64,000 nt of DNA from Chlorobiota bacterium (GTDB taxonomy: Bacteria > Bacteroidota > Ignavibacteria > OLB7), in the NCBI GenBank assembly GCA_016788565.1, contig JAEUSP010000073.1, positions 25,246-89,245 on the forward strand, given 5' to 3'. The notes beneath the pieces are model-generated. The model saw only the letters and a program-made list of their open reading frames with translations, did not search any database and was not told where the DNA came from. Positions within the stretch are counted from its first letter, which is position 1. Each line of letters starts with the position of its first letter. The translations under genes and the position numbers were made by a program. Positions 8,403 through 16,858 of this stretch are shown here, piece after piece.

Positions 8403-9905
8403 ATGACTGAACTTCTACGACGTGCCGTGCTGCTGGCATTGCTTCCGCTGACGCTGCTGCTGGGGGGCTGCCCCCACCACATTGAAAGCATGGTGGAGGA
8501 GACGCTGCCGCCAAAAGATTACAAGCCAATCTACATGACCTCCACCACACCGTTCAGCCAAGCGGTTGAAGCGTGGAAAGGGAAGATTACCGTGGGAACT
8601 GGTGGAATATCTACCGGAACGGTGCTGGGGTCAAGCAGTGATTCGGCGGCGATGCTGCCGCTGCAGATGGATATCCGCACGGTGGATGACAAACGCTACC
8701 CGAACGAGATTGAGCTTCGTGCGTTTGTGTTCGACACCAACGGGCGGTTTGTGATGGGGCTTGCCCCACCCTACTTTTCCGGACAAGGAAACTACCGCAA
8801 CTACTGGCAGAAACTGGTGGATTCCTGCAACGGAACCACCACCACTATTGACAGTTTTACCGTCACCGAAGTTCGCCAGGACCGCCGCCAACCGTACGCC
8901 ATTGCCCTGGTGCTGGACCACTCCCCTTCGATGGGGGAAAGCCGCGCCCGCAAATTGCAGGAAGCCGTTGCACTGCTGCTGAAAGTGATAAAAAAAGGGG
9001 ATATGGTTGCCGTGGTGAAGTTCACCTCTACCATGAAAGTGGAGGTCCCGCTGACCGCCGATAGCGGCCTGTACAAACGGCTGTTCCAGATTGATGGGCT
9101 GCGCGGCTACGAAGGGGGAACCGCCATGTACGACGGCACGTTGCGCGGCATTGATGAGCTGAAGAAAGCCCCGGCGGAATACAAGCGGGTGGCAATTTTG
9201 TTCAGCGATGGCGGCGACAATAGCTCCGACAGCACATTAGAATCGGTGCACCGGATTGGGCGGGAAACCAACACCGCAATCTACACGGTGGCCTACGGAA
9301 TGGCCGAGGAAGAACCGATGCGAAACCTTGCTGGATACACCGGCGGGCGGTTCTACCGGCTGTACAGCACCAAAGAATTCCCCTACGTTTTTGCCGACAT
9401 CTACCGGAGCATGAACAACTACTACCGCATCACCTACCGCCCGCCGCAGTGCGACTCGCGCCACACCGCACGCGCTTGGCTTAGCTTCCCCGAACTGGAA
9501 GGGCTAACCGTCAGCGATTACGGGACGTATGACCGCTCCATCTTTACTCCATTCGACCCGGTGGGAACAATCGCTTTTGTGAACATTGAGTTTGAGTATG
9601 ACAAGGCAGCAATCCGGGCCGAGTCGCTTCCGCTGCTGCGGCAAGTGGCCGAAGCAATGCAGAGCAATCCGAAATTGGTGATGGAGATTCGTGGCCACAC
9701 CGACGACCGTGGCGGGGAAGAGTACAACCAGCGGTTATCGGAAAAACGCGCCGAGTCGGTGCTGGAATCGTTGGTGGAAATGGGCGTTCGACGGAACCGG
9801 TTGGTGGCCAAAGGGTTCGGCGAATCCAAGCCGATTGTGGCCAACGACAACGACGACAACCGCCGGAAAAATCGCCGCACGGAATTTGTCATTATCGGGA
9901 GGTGA
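8403..9905 (+). CDS. Lipoprotein with von Willebrand factor A domain and OmpA peptidoglycan-binding domain
   Basis: The 500-residue product has a lipoprotein signal (LLLGGC, Cys23), a VWA domain with the metal-ion site DHSPS at 172-176, and a C-terminal OmpA-like domain from about 390 (IEFEYDKAAI, GHTDDRGGEEYNQRLSEKRA). It is therefore anchored to a membrane by lipid and to the cell wall by the OmpA domain, with the VWA domain probably holding a partner protein. The start at 8403 is chosen for the lipobox; an upstream ATG at 8238 in the same frame adds a non-signal extension. It is followed 4 bases later by a secreted T9SS-type protein, so the two may form an envelope operon with the gene after that. 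The partner is unknown. Confidence 0.88.
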   Translation: MTELLRRAVLLALLPLTLLLGGCPHHIESMVEETLPPKDYKPIYMTSTTPFSQAVEAWKGKITVGTGGISTGTVLGSSSDSAAMLPLQMDIRTVDDKRYPNEIELRAFVFDTNGRFVMGLAPPYFSGQGNYRNYWQKLVDSCNGTTTTIDSFTVTEVRQDRRQPYAIALVLDHSPSMGESRARKLQEAVALLLKVIKKGDMVAVVKFTSTMKVEVPLTADSGLYKRLFQIDGLRGYEGGTAMYDGTLRGIDELKKAPAEYKRVAILFSDGGDNSSDSTLESVHRIGRETNTAIYTVAYGMAEEEPMRNLAGYTGGRFYRLYSTKEFPYVFADIYRSMNNYYRITYRPPQCDSRHTARAWLSFPELEGLTVSDYGTYDRSIFTPFDPVGTIAFVNIEFEYDKAAIRAESLPLLRQVAEAMQSNPKLVMEIRGHTDDRGGEEYNQRLSEKRAESVLESLVEMGVRRNRLVAKGFGESKPIVANDNDDNRRKNRRTEFVIIGR

Positions 9906-9909
9906 TGCC

Positions 9910-10725
9910 GTGAAAATATCTACCAGATTCAAGCAACAAGGCGGCAACCGTTCCTCTTTCTCTCTTCTCTTCTCTCTGTGCACTCTGTGCCTCTGTGGTG
10001 TTTCCCTCTTCCTGCTCCCGCAAGCAACCACAGCCCAGATACTTGCCGGAAATGCACACGGCTTTGTTGGGAAAGAGGTTCAGCTTCCGCTACGGCTGGC
10101 CAATGGGGTGGACACCGGAGCGGTGCTCACCATCGAAGGCGCGTTCCAACTCAGCAACCCGACGGTGTTTTTCCCGGAGCGATTTGTGGTTGCTGCCGGC
10201 GATAGCCTGATTGCGCCACGCCTCACAAAACTTACCGACAGCACCTTCACGTTCGCGCTCACGGTTCGCACAAGCAGCGCAACGCCACGCGCGGAAGGGG
10301 ACACACTTTTCCGGCTGGCGGGGGAAGCGTTGGCGGGGAACGATTCGGTGTGCGTGGTCAGCTTCGGCAACCTGCGGCTGAATGGAGGTGAGGTTGGCGC
10401 GGCAATCGGGACGATCATCACAACATCTATCGGCACCCCGCGCCCCTACGTGAGGTTTGCCACGCTGGAGCAAAATTATCCGAACCCTGTGCTTCGGTTC
10501 ACCCCAACAACATGGGCCTACCGGATTGACAAGGATTCCCCCGTGAAACTGATTTTGTACACCGATCTTGGTGAAGAATACACCATTCTTGACCAGGGGT
10601 TTGTGCCGGCGGGAATTCATCTTATCACTTTCACCCCAGGCTACGATGTCTCGGTTGGCGTGTATTGGGCGCGCTTAGTGAGCAACAGCGGAGAAGCCTA
10701 CAAACCGATGCACGTCCTTCGATGA
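9910..10725 (+). CDS. Secreted protein with cohesin-like region and T9SS type A-like sorting domain
   Basis: The GTG at 9910 is the first start after the lipoprotein stop and gives a 271-residue protein with an N-terminal signal peptide (hydrophobic core about residues 15-37, ending TTAQ). Residues 45-170 look like a beta-sandwich (GKEVQLPLRLANG, then ending VSFGNLRLNGG) similar to cohesin-type modules. The C-terminal 85 residues (LEQNYPNPV, then GIHLITF and YWARLVSN) match the T9SS type A sorting domain found in FCB secreted proteins. The signal-peptide coding region is built from a dispersed pyrimidine-rich repeat (9950-10014). The stop overlaps the next start as ATGA. Confidence 0.8.
   Translation: MKISTRFKQQGGNRSSFSLLFSLCTLCLCGVSLFLLPQATTAQILAGNAHGFVGKEVQLPLRLANGVDTGAVLTIEGAFQLSNPTVFFPERFVVAAGDSLIAPRLTKLTDSTFTFALTVRTSSATPRAEGDTLFRLAGEALAGNDSVCVVSFGNLRLNGGEVGAAIGTIITTSIGTPRPYVRFATLEQNYPNPVLRFTPTTWAYRIDKDSPVKLILYTDLGEEYTILDQGFVPAGIHLITFTPGYDVSVGVYWARLVSNSGEAYKPMHVLR
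9950..10014 (+). repeat. Dispersed CTCTGTG repeat lying inside a signal-peptide coding sequence
   Basis: The segment is rich in TCTCT and contains three spaced CTCTGTG units ending in GTGGTGTTT (9972-10003). The intergenic stretch 45131-45190 has the same layout, and the 32-base cores differ at only a few positions. Here it encodes the Leu/Ser/Cys-rich hydrophobic core of the signal peptide. Confidence 0.7.
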
Positions 10726-11942
10726 TGAACCTGATGCGTACTCTATTTTCCCTCTCATTCTCTCGCGCGTTTCGGCTCACGTTCCGGTTGCTTGTGGTGG
10801 CATTGCTGCTACTGCTTGCGGCCACCGAAGCCGATGCGCAACGCCGTGGTGGCCGCCGCAATCCGCGCCCGGTGCCAACGCAGCCGCAAGCCGACACGTC
10901 GGCGCGGCGGCGGATGATTGAACCGCCCGCGCCGCCACAAGACACCACCGCCCGCCAAGTTCTTCCCGACAGTATCATGCAGCCGCCGCCGCTTGATTCG
11001 GCCCAGCAAGCGCGGCAAGATTCGCTGTACCAAGCGGAGCAAGACTCGCTCTGGAAATCTATCGGGCTTGATTCTGAGGGACCTGACTTGAACGACTTGA
11101 TGGATGATCTTATCAAGCATTACTCTCACGGCTGGTTCCCGCAGGCGTTTGCGGCGCGCTCGCTTTCGTTCACCACGCTTTTCCCCTACGCTGATGTGTT
11201 CGACCATGCGAACGATATTCGCTCAACGGGGTTTGTGCCAACAACCGCGCCGTTCAACCATCACAACCCGTACAGTTCGGGGGAGCGTGAAATTCAGGAG
11301 CCGAATCAGAACAAGGAGATTGAGGATGCGGTCTATCCCGTCACTAATTTTTCGGAGTATGGGCTCAGCTTCACGCTGAACTTGCCGATGCCCGCAATTT
11401 TGCGTGCCGATGCCTCGCTGCAAATTGCCGACGGCCTGCTGTTCGCCAACGACACCACCCGCAGCTACCTTACGCTGGCTGGCAACAAGGGATCACTGAA
11501 GGAGGTGAACACGCTGTTCCTGAGCCAGTATGCGATAGCCGGAAAAATCGGAGTCAGCATTCCATTCTACGGTGTGTTTTTGGCTTCGGAAGCACTGACG
11601 ATCGGCTCCTATTATTACCTGAACGTTGGGGTTTCGGGAGCATACACCGTCAGCAGCAAAGCCACCCAGTACGTGCAGCTTGCGAACGTGAAAGAAGATT
11701 TGCGGTACGGCAACGGAATGGACACACTCACGCTGATAGATCAGAGAACACTGAACCAGCTTGACCGCGTCCGCACCGCAGCCGAGGTAGCGTTGGGGTG
11801 GAATGTGTCGGCAGAGTTCGGGACGTTTTTCTTTGAAGCATTCCTCAGCCGCCAACTCAACTCGGTGCTAAACGATGCCGACTGGAAGCAATACTACGTT
11901 GGCTTCCGGCTAGGAATTGGCTACCAATGGCTGCCAGAGTGA
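10722..11942 (+). CDS. Exported protein, proline/glutamine/aspartate-rich N-terminus and probable outer-membrane barrel
   Basis: Translation probably starts at the ATG at 10722, which overlaps the previous stop (ATGA); 10725 and 10734 are alternatives. The signal peptide ends TEADAQ. A low-complexity stretch rich in Arg, Pro, Gln and Asp (about residues 40-110, with DSLYQAEQDSLW) follows. The rest has alternating aromatic and glycine residues and ends in YVGFRLGIGYQWLPE, typical of a barrel C-terminus. I do not recognise a named family. It may act with the VWA-OmpA lipoprotein and the T9SS substrate upstream as an envelope unit. The stop codon lies inside a heptad array. Confidence 0.7.
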   Translation: MMNLMRTLFSLSFSRAFRLTFRLLVVALLLLLAATEADAQRRGGRRNPRPVPTQPQADTSARRRMIEPPAPPQDTTARQVLPDSIMQPPPLDSAQQARQDSLYQAEQDSLWKSIGLDSEGPDLNDLMDDLIKHYSHGWFPQAFAARSLSFTTLFPYADVFDHANDIRSTGFVPTTAPFNHHNPYSSGEREIQEPNQNKEIEDAVYPVTNFSEYGLSFTLNLPMPAILRADASLQIADGLLFANDTTRSYLTLAGNKGSLKEVNTLFLSQYAIAGKIGVSIPFYGVFLASEALTIGSYYYLNVGVSGAYTVSSKATQYVQLANVKEDLRYGNGMDTLTLIDQRTLNQLDRVRTAAEVALGWNVSAEFGTFFFEAFLSRQLNSVLNDADWKQYYVGFRLGIGYQWLPE

Positions 11943-11994
11943 AGGGTGAAGAGTGAAGAGTGAAAAGTGAAGAGTGAAGGGTGAAGAGTGAAGA
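11939..11994 (+). repeat. Heptad array (GTGAAGA)n overlapping a stop codon
   Basis: Eight 7-base units (GTGAAGG, GTGAAGA, GTGAAAA variants) run without interruption. The TGA stop of the upstream gene (11940-11942) is the TGA of the first unit. Because the unit length is 7, the TGA in successive units falls in all three reading frames. It belongs to the same sequence class as the AGAGTGA arrays at 31709 and 56664. Confidence 0.88.
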
Positions 11995-12033
11995 GTAGAA
12001 GGGAAAATGAAGGCAACAAACGTGAAAGAAACA

Positions 12034-12066
12034 TGAAAGGGTAGAGCCGTAGCCCTACCCTTTTCA
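12034..12066. terminator. Bidirectional terminator between convergent genes
   Basis: The arms AAAGGGTAG (12036-12044) and CTACCCTTT (12055-12063) pair around a 10-base loop. The right side is followed by T and the left is preceded by A-rich sequence. It separates the outer-membrane gene ending at 11942 from gdhA ending at 12118, which converge here. Confidence 0.75.
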
Positions 12067-12089
12067 CGCGATTCTTCCACCATCCTCTT

Positions 12090-12116
12090 AATCCTGCAAA
12101 TCCTGCAAATCCTGAT
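12090..12116 (+). repeat. Nonamer tandem repeat AATCCTGCA abutting the gdhA stop
   Basis: Two perfect units AATCCTGCA are followed by AATCCTGAT. The array ends one base before the gdhA stop codon (minus strand, 12118-12120). Function is unknown. Confidence 0.7.
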
Positions 12117-12117
12117 C

Positions 12118-13626
12118 CTATGGGAAGATTCCAAGCTCCATATACGAGCGGGCCACCTTATCAATAGCCACAACAAAGCTGGCGGTCCGCAGGTCCTTCA
12201 CCCGTTTGTTGGTGTCATAGACATCTTTGATTTGGTAGAAGGAGCCGATCATCGTCTCCTCAAGCCCGCTATCCACGTAGTCGGCTTCGTCGGCGCCCTG
12301 TGTGATGTGAGTACGGACATCGGTAGGAAGCGAAGCCCCGGTCATCTGCTCGATGGCGGTGACGATGCGGGTGAAGCTGGCTTCATCCGATTTTTTGCCA
12401 AGCCGCCCAAACCGAACGTGCGAAAGGTTTTTCAGCCACTCGAAGTAGCTGACCGTCACGCCGCCAGCGTTGCAGTAGGCATCGGGGATGATGTGGATTC
12501 CACGCTTCAGCAGAATATCTTCCCCTTCGGCAGTGGTTGGTCCGTTTGCCCCTTCGGCAATCATCTTTGCTTTGATGTTCGGTGCGTTGCTGGCCGTTAG
12601 CTGGTTCTCCAAAGCTGCCGGAACAAGGATGTCGCAATCCATCGTCATCACGTCGTTTCCGCGCTTCACATTTTTGGCGTTTTTGAAGTTTAGAATCGAG
12701 CCAGTTTCTTTCCGGTGCTTGAAGACTTCATCAACATCCAGTCCGTTCTTGTCATAAATCCCCCCTTCCATTTCGCAGATGCCAACGATTGTCGCGCCCC
12801 CTTCCTGCAAGAATTTCGCCGACCAATAACCGACGTTTCCAAGCCCTTGCACAATCACCCGTTTGTCGTTTAAGCCCGGGGTCATCCCAAACAGCTTCGC
12901 GTTCTCGGCTCCGTTCAATGCTTCGCGGATGGAGAAGAACACGCCACGTCCGGTTGCCGATGCGCGGCCAGCGATTCCCCCTTGCGAGAGCGGTTTGCCG
13001 GTGATGCAGGCAATGGCATCAATCTGCCCAGGCATTACCGTTTGGTAGGTGTCGGCAATCCATGCCATTTCGCGGGCGCTGGTTCCATAGTCCGGGGCGG
13101 GAACGTCCACGCCGGGGCCGATGCAGTTCCGCTTAATCAGCTCCATGGTGTAGCGGCGCGTTACCCGCTCGATCACCTCTTCGCTGTACTTCTTCGGGTC
13201 AATCTGGATACCCCCTTTTGCGCCGCCGAACGGAACGTCCACAATGGCGCATTTGTAGGTCATCAGTGCGGCAAGTGCCATCACCTCATCTTCGGTGACG
13301 TGGGTTGCGTAGCGGATTCCACCTTTGGTTGGAAGACGGTGGTGCGAGTGCTGCACGCGCCAGCCGGTGAACACCTCGATATCGTTGCCGATGCGAACCG
13401 GAAAACGAACCATATAGACCGCGTTGCAGACGCGAATCTGATCCAACAATCCTTTCGGATAGTCGGTTGCCGAAGCCGCCTTCGAGAAGTTCTTCTCGAC
13501 GGTTTGGTAGAACGATGGTTCTGCGGACATTAAGTGCGATAGCGCGCCAACGTCGCTATCCTTCCCATTCTTTGATGATGCTTTTGTTGCCGCTTTGGGG
13601 GCGGCTGCTTTTTTGGTTGATGCCAT
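12118..13626 (-). CDS. gdhA: Glu/Leu/Phe/Val-type glutamate dehydrogenase
   Basis: The enzyme interconverts glutamate and 2-oxoglutarate plus ammonia with NAD(P). It has the substrate-binding segment LPTKGGIRY, the catalytic-lysine motif PFGGAKGGI near residue 135, the PAPDYGTS segment and the Rossmann motif VQGLGNVGYWSAKFL. At 502 residues it exceeds the usual 410-450. The extra length is an N-terminal Ala/Lys-rich tail (residues 1-25, KKAAAPKAATKASSKNGK) and a family core starting at about residue 40. Cofactor preference cannot be read with certainty. A strong hairpin (13681-13716) separates it from hpd upstream, so it probably has its own promoter. Confidence 0.95.
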   Translation of the reverse strand: MASTKKAAAPKAATKASSKNGKDSDVGALSHLMSAEPSFYQTVEKNFSKAASATDYPKGLLDQIRVCNAVYMVRFPVRIGNDIEVFTGWRVQHSHHRLPTKGGIRYATHVTEDEVMALAALMTYKCAIVDVPFGGAKGGIQIDPKKYSEEVIERVTRRYTMELIKRNCIGPGVDVPAPDYGTSAREMAWIADTYQTVMPGQIDAIACITGKPLSQGGIAGRASATGRGVFFSIREALNGAENAKLFGMTPGLNDKRVIVQGLGNVGYWSAKFLQEGGATIVGICEMEGGIYDKNGLDVDEVFKHRKETGSILNFKNAKNVKRGNDVMTMDCDILVPAALENQLTASNAPNIKAKMIAEGANGPTTAEGEDILLKRGIHIIPDAYCNAGGVTVSYFEWLKNLSHVRFGRLGKKSDEASFTRIVTAIEQMTGASLPTDVRTHITQGADEADYVDSGLEETMIGSFYQIKDVYDTNKRVKDLRTASFVVAIDKVARSYMELGIFP

Positions 13627-13680
13627 GATTGTTCTCTCTGCGTGTATGTGTCAGTGAGCAATGACGTTCTATTTCTGTAT

Positions 13681-13716
13681 CCCCGCCAAACGGTTTTGTT
13701 GAACCGCTTGGCGGGG
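13681..13716. terminator. Strong hairpin between hpd and gdhA
   Basis: A 15-base arm starting CCCCGCCAAACGG (13681-13695) pairs with 13702-13716, with one mismatch. A T-run follows on the plus side (13720-13726), but no T-run follows on the minus side, which is the direction of hpd. It is probably a terminator or attenuator after hpd. Confidence 0.65.
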
Positions 13717-13725
13717 ACCCGCTTT

Positions 13726-14850
13726 TTACAAGTTTCCGCGCTCGGCTTGGTCGCGCTCAATCGCCTCGAACAACGCCTTGAAGTTCCCTTTGCCAAACGA
13801 CTCCCCGCCGCGACGCTGGATAAACTCAAAGAAAAGCGTTGGGCGATCCTCCAACGGACGGGTGAAGATTTGCAGCATGTACCCCTTGTCGTCGCTGTCC
13901 ACAAGGATGTTCAGCTTCCGAAGGTCTTCGATGGATTCCTGAATATCCCCCACACGCTCCTGAAGATCGTCGTAGTAGCTGCCGGGAACCACCATGAAGT
14001 CCACACCGTTGTCGCGCATGGTGGCGATGGATTGCAGGATGTCCTGGCACTCGATAGCAATATGCTGCACCCCTGCACCCTGGTAGAACTTCACGTACTC
14101 CTCAATCTGCGATTTCTTCAGCCCTTCGGCTGGCTCGTTGATTGGGAATTTGATCCACTTGTTTTCGTTGGCAACTACTGTGGAGCGGAGCGCGGAGTAT
14201 TCGGTGGAGATGTCCTTGTCGTCGAAACTGACGAATCGGCTGAACCCGAAAACGTTCTTGTAGAAGTTGACGGTGTCTTCCATCTTGTTCCAATCAACGT
14301 TCCCCACAACGTGATCCACGTGCTTCAGCCCAATCGGGGCAGCAAGCGCGTCCTGGCGCGGAGCAAAGTTCGGGAGGAATGCGCCGTTGTAGTTGCGGCG
14401 TTCCACAAAGCTGTGGACGGTGTCGCCGTAGGTGGCAACCGTGGCAATTTTCACCGTGCCGTTGGCATCGCTGAACTCCACCGGCTCCATCACCCCGCGC
14501 GCGCCACGCTCGGTGGCAATCCGGTAGGCTTCCTCGGCATCTTCCACGTGGATGGCGATGTCGCGCACGCCGTCGCCATGCTTGTAGATGTGGTCGGCAA
14601 TCGGGTTTTCCGGGTTCATTGGTGTGGTCAGCACAAGGCGGACTTTCCCTTGCTCCAGAAGGTAGCTTGCGCGGTCGCGCACGCCGGTTTCCGGGCCGCA
14701 GTAGCCGGTTAGCGCAAAGCCCATTGCGCGGCGGTAGAAGTACGCGGCCTGCTTTGCGTTGCCAACGTAAAACTCAATGTGATGCGTGCCATGAATCTTG
14801 AACAGGTCTTGCGCCTGCTCAACTTCACGTAGTTGTTCGGATGTTTCCAT
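13726..14850 (-). CDS. hpd: 4-hydroxyphenylpyruvate dioxygenase
   Basis: This Fe(II) enzyme converts 4-hydroxyphenylpyruvate to homogentisate in tyrosine breakdown. The 374-residue product has two vicinal-oxygen-chelate domains. The three iron ligands appear as His in LKHVDHVVGNV, His in VQHIAIEC and Glu in LFFEFIQRRG near the C-terminus. Length matches the family. The ATG at 14850 (METSEQL) is chosen over the one at 14928, which would add unrelated sequence. Homogentisate dioxygenase is not in the window, so whether the product is catabolised or used for quinone or pigment synthesis cannot be said. It lies 110 bases downstream of hisC on the same strand. Confidence 0.95.
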   Translation of the reverse strand: METSEQLREVEQAQDLFKIHGTHHIEFYVGNAKQAAYFYRRAMGFALTGYCGPETGVRDRASYLLEQGKVRLVLTTPMNPENPIADHIYKHGDGVRDIAIHVEDAEEAYRIATERGARGVMEPVEFSDANGTVKIATVATYGDTVHSFVERRNYNGAFLPNFAPRQDALAAPIGLKHVDHVVGNVDWNKMEDTVNFYKNVFGFSRFVSFDDKDISTEYSALRSTVVANENKWIKFPINEPAEGLKKSQIEEYVKFYQGAGVQHIAIECQDILQSIATMRDNGVDFMVVPGSYYDDLQERVGDIQESIEDLRKLNILVDSDDKGYMLQIFTRPLEDRPTLFFEFIQRRGGESFGKGNFKALFEAIERDQAERGNL

Positions 14851-14960
14851 GTTCGGGAAAAATATGTGTTGATGGTTGGTACTGTTCTGCTTGTGAACCC
14901 CGCAACTGGCGCCGAAGGCTTCGGCCAAAAACTGAGCAAAGTGAGTGGAAGTACGGGTTG

Positions 14961-16061
14961 TTAATGGACCAGTTCCTCGTTCAAAATTTCCTCCAATGCT
15001 TCCACGCAGCGGACGTTTTGCTCCATTGTGCCGGTGGAAATCCGAAGGCAGTTCGGAAGCCCAAACGCGGCAAGCGGGCGGGTGATAACGCCCCGCTGCA
15101 TCAGCCCGTTGAATATCCGCATCATCCGGTCGTGGTCGCGGAAGTCAATCATCACGAAGTTGGCAAGGGTTGGCACAAAACGCAGCCCCATCCGCTCGAA
15201 CTCACGGTGGTAGTACAACACCGACTCGCGGTTCAGCTCAACGGTGCGGCGCAAAAAATCTTCGTCTTGCAGGGCTGCCAATCCGGCTTCTTCGGCGGGG
15301 GTGTTCGGCTCGAACGGGAGCTTCACTTTCATCATTTTGCCGATGATGTCCGAGTGTGCCATGCCGTAGCCGATGCGGATTCCGGCAAGGCCGTAGGCTT
15401 TGCTGAAGGTGCGGACGGTCAGAACGTTATCCCAGCGGTAGTGCATCGAGTCGGGGTAATCGGGCCAGCCGTCGGCGTACTCAAAGTAGGCTTCATCAAG
15501 GATCACCAGAATGTGTTCCGGCACTTTCCCCATGAAGCGTTCCAGGGCGTTGGTTGTGACGGCGGTTCCGGTGGGGTTGTTCGGGTTGGCGATGTAGATG
15601 ATCTTGGTTTTGTCGTTGATCTTCCGCAGAATTCCATCCAGATCGTACCCGTTGTTCCGCTGCGGAACGTAGTGGGTTTTCTTCCCGGAAGCGTGGGCAA
15701 GCACCAGAAACCCCACAAACGTCCCCTCGCTGCTGATCATCTCATCCTCACCATCCAAAAACGTGTGCAACGCTGTGCTGATGATAGACTCACCACCGCT
15801 GCCGCAGATCACATTCTCTGGCCGGATCACAAACCGCGTGGCCAATGCTTGGCGCAACCGCAGCCCAGCATCGGGATAGTGAGTAAGGTGCTGCAACGAT
15901 TCGGCAGCTGCTTGCAGGGCCAGCGGGGATGAACCAAGGGGATTTTCGTTGGAAGCAAGTTTCACCGCGCCGGTGATTCCTAACTCTTGCTCAACTTCGG
16001 CAACGGATTTGCCAGGCTGGTAAGCCCGTAACGAGGCGATATGGGAAGGGACTGCGATCAT
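14961..16061 (-). CDS. hisC: Histidinol-phosphate aminotransferase
   Basis: HisC is the PLP enzyme that transaminates imidazole-acetol phosphate in histidine synthesis; members of this family may also act on aromatic amino acids. The 366-residue product starts at the ATG at 16061 (MIAVPSHIASLRAYQPGKS) and has KLASNENPLG near the N-terminus, NPNNPTGT, DEAYFEY and the PLP-lysine motif RTFSKAYGLAGIRIGY. Its partner hpd (tyrosine breakdown) lies directly downstream, which makes a second role as aromatic aminotransferase feeding 4-hydroxyphenylpyruvate to hpd a reasonable guess. No other his genes are nearby. A good TATTTTTG promoter element precedes it. The rest of the gap 16127-16352 is AC-rich and holds no other feature I can support. 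Confidence 0.92.
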   Translation of the reverse strand: MIAVPSHIASLRAYQPGKSVAEVEQELGITGAVKLASNENPLGSSPLALQAAAESLQHLTHYPDAGLRLRQALATRFVIRPENVICGSGGESIISTALHTFLDGEDEMISSEGTFVGFLVLAHASGKKTHYVPQRNNGYDLDGILRKINDKTKIIYIANPNNPTGTAVTTNALERFMGKVPEHILVILDEAYFEYADGWPDYPDSMHYRWDNVLTVRTFSKAYGLAGIRIGYGMAHSDIIGKMMKVKLPFEPNTPAEEAGLAALQDEDFLRRTVELNRESVLYYHREFERMGLRFVPTLANFVMIDFRDHDRMMRIFNGLMQRGVITRPLAAFGLPNCLRISTGTMEQNVRCVEALEEILNEELVH

Positions 16062-16118
16062 GGAGTACCTGGGAAGCGGGCCGGTAAAAAGCCACAGGTT
16101 TGGATTGAAGGACAGGGG

Positions 16119-16126
16119 CAAAAATA
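16119..16126 (-). promoter_or_regulatory. Putative promoter of hisC (TTG-n19-TATTTTTG)
   Basis: On the minus strand TATTTTTG (followed by CCCC) is preceded by TTG at a 19-base spacing. This matches the Bacteroidota -33 TTTG / -7 TAnnTTTG arrangement. It lies 57 bases upstream of the hisC ATG. Confidence 0.55.
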
Positions 16127-16352
16127 GCAAAGCATTGTTGGAAAGCAACTGAACTTCTTTGCGGTTGGCAGACCACCGCACAAACTGTTAAGCACGGCAA
16201 AAAAAATCCCCATTCCCCACACTATTCTCACACCATTCCCCCCCCCAATTCGTCAAGAGAATGTGGCCAAAACCATGCAACCTGTTGGCTGTTCCCTTGC
16301 CACCGGAAGACCGCACAGACAACACCCAAGCAACCACTGACCAGGCACCGCC

Positions 16353-16766
16353 ATGATGCTCACAACCGTCAACTCAAACGCGATTCACGCAATCGGCTAC
16401 GACCCGAAAACCCGCCAGCTGGAGGTGATCTTCACCGGCGGCGGAATCTACCTTTTCCAGAATGTGCCGCAGGATGTCTTCCTCCAATTCCTCCGCTCCC
16501 CTTCCAAAGGGAGCTTCTTCCGCCGGCGAATCCAGGGGCGGTTCCGGCAGGAGCGGTTGGGGCGGCTGACAAAACGCCAGGAAGCACGCCGCCAAGCAAA
16601 ACATCCGCCAACAGCGGAAGCAACCGTGGAAGCAACCCAGGCAGTCGTGGCCACCGAGCACACCCCCGCCAGCGCGCCGCCAACCGCCGCCGTGCTGGCG
16701 GAACAATCCATTGTGCCCCGCCCCGCTGTACGCCGCACCGCCCGCGTGGTGCCGATGTCGGCATAA
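16353..16766 (+). CDS. KTSC-domain protein
   Basis: Residues 1-65 match the KTSC domain (PF13619-type): NSNAIHAIGYDPKTRQLEVIF at the N-terminus and a KGSFFRRRIQGRF segment in place of the usual KGxYFNxxI. KTSC domains occur alone or fused to lysyl-tRNA synthetase and nucleic-acid enzymes; their role is not settled. The remaining 70 residues are a basic stretch (RLTKRQEARRQAKH) and an Ala/Thr/Pro-rich tail. Most family members are about 65-70 residues, so the tail is extra. The next gene, ispH, follows on the same strand after 92 bases. Confidence 0.75.
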   Translation: MMLTTVNSNAIHAIGYDPKTRQLEVIFTGGGIYLFQNVPQDVFLQFLRSPSKGSFFRRRIQGRFRQERLGRLTKRQEARRQAKHPPTAEATVEATQAVVATEHTPASAPPTAAVLAEQSIVPRPAVRRTARVVPMSA

Positions 16767-16858
16767 ACCTTGTGACGTGCTTCCCCCCGCGAAGCCGCTA
16801 TTTTTACACCGGGGCAGGCAACCGCTCTGCTCCGGTTTCTTTTTATCCAGCACAGCCA

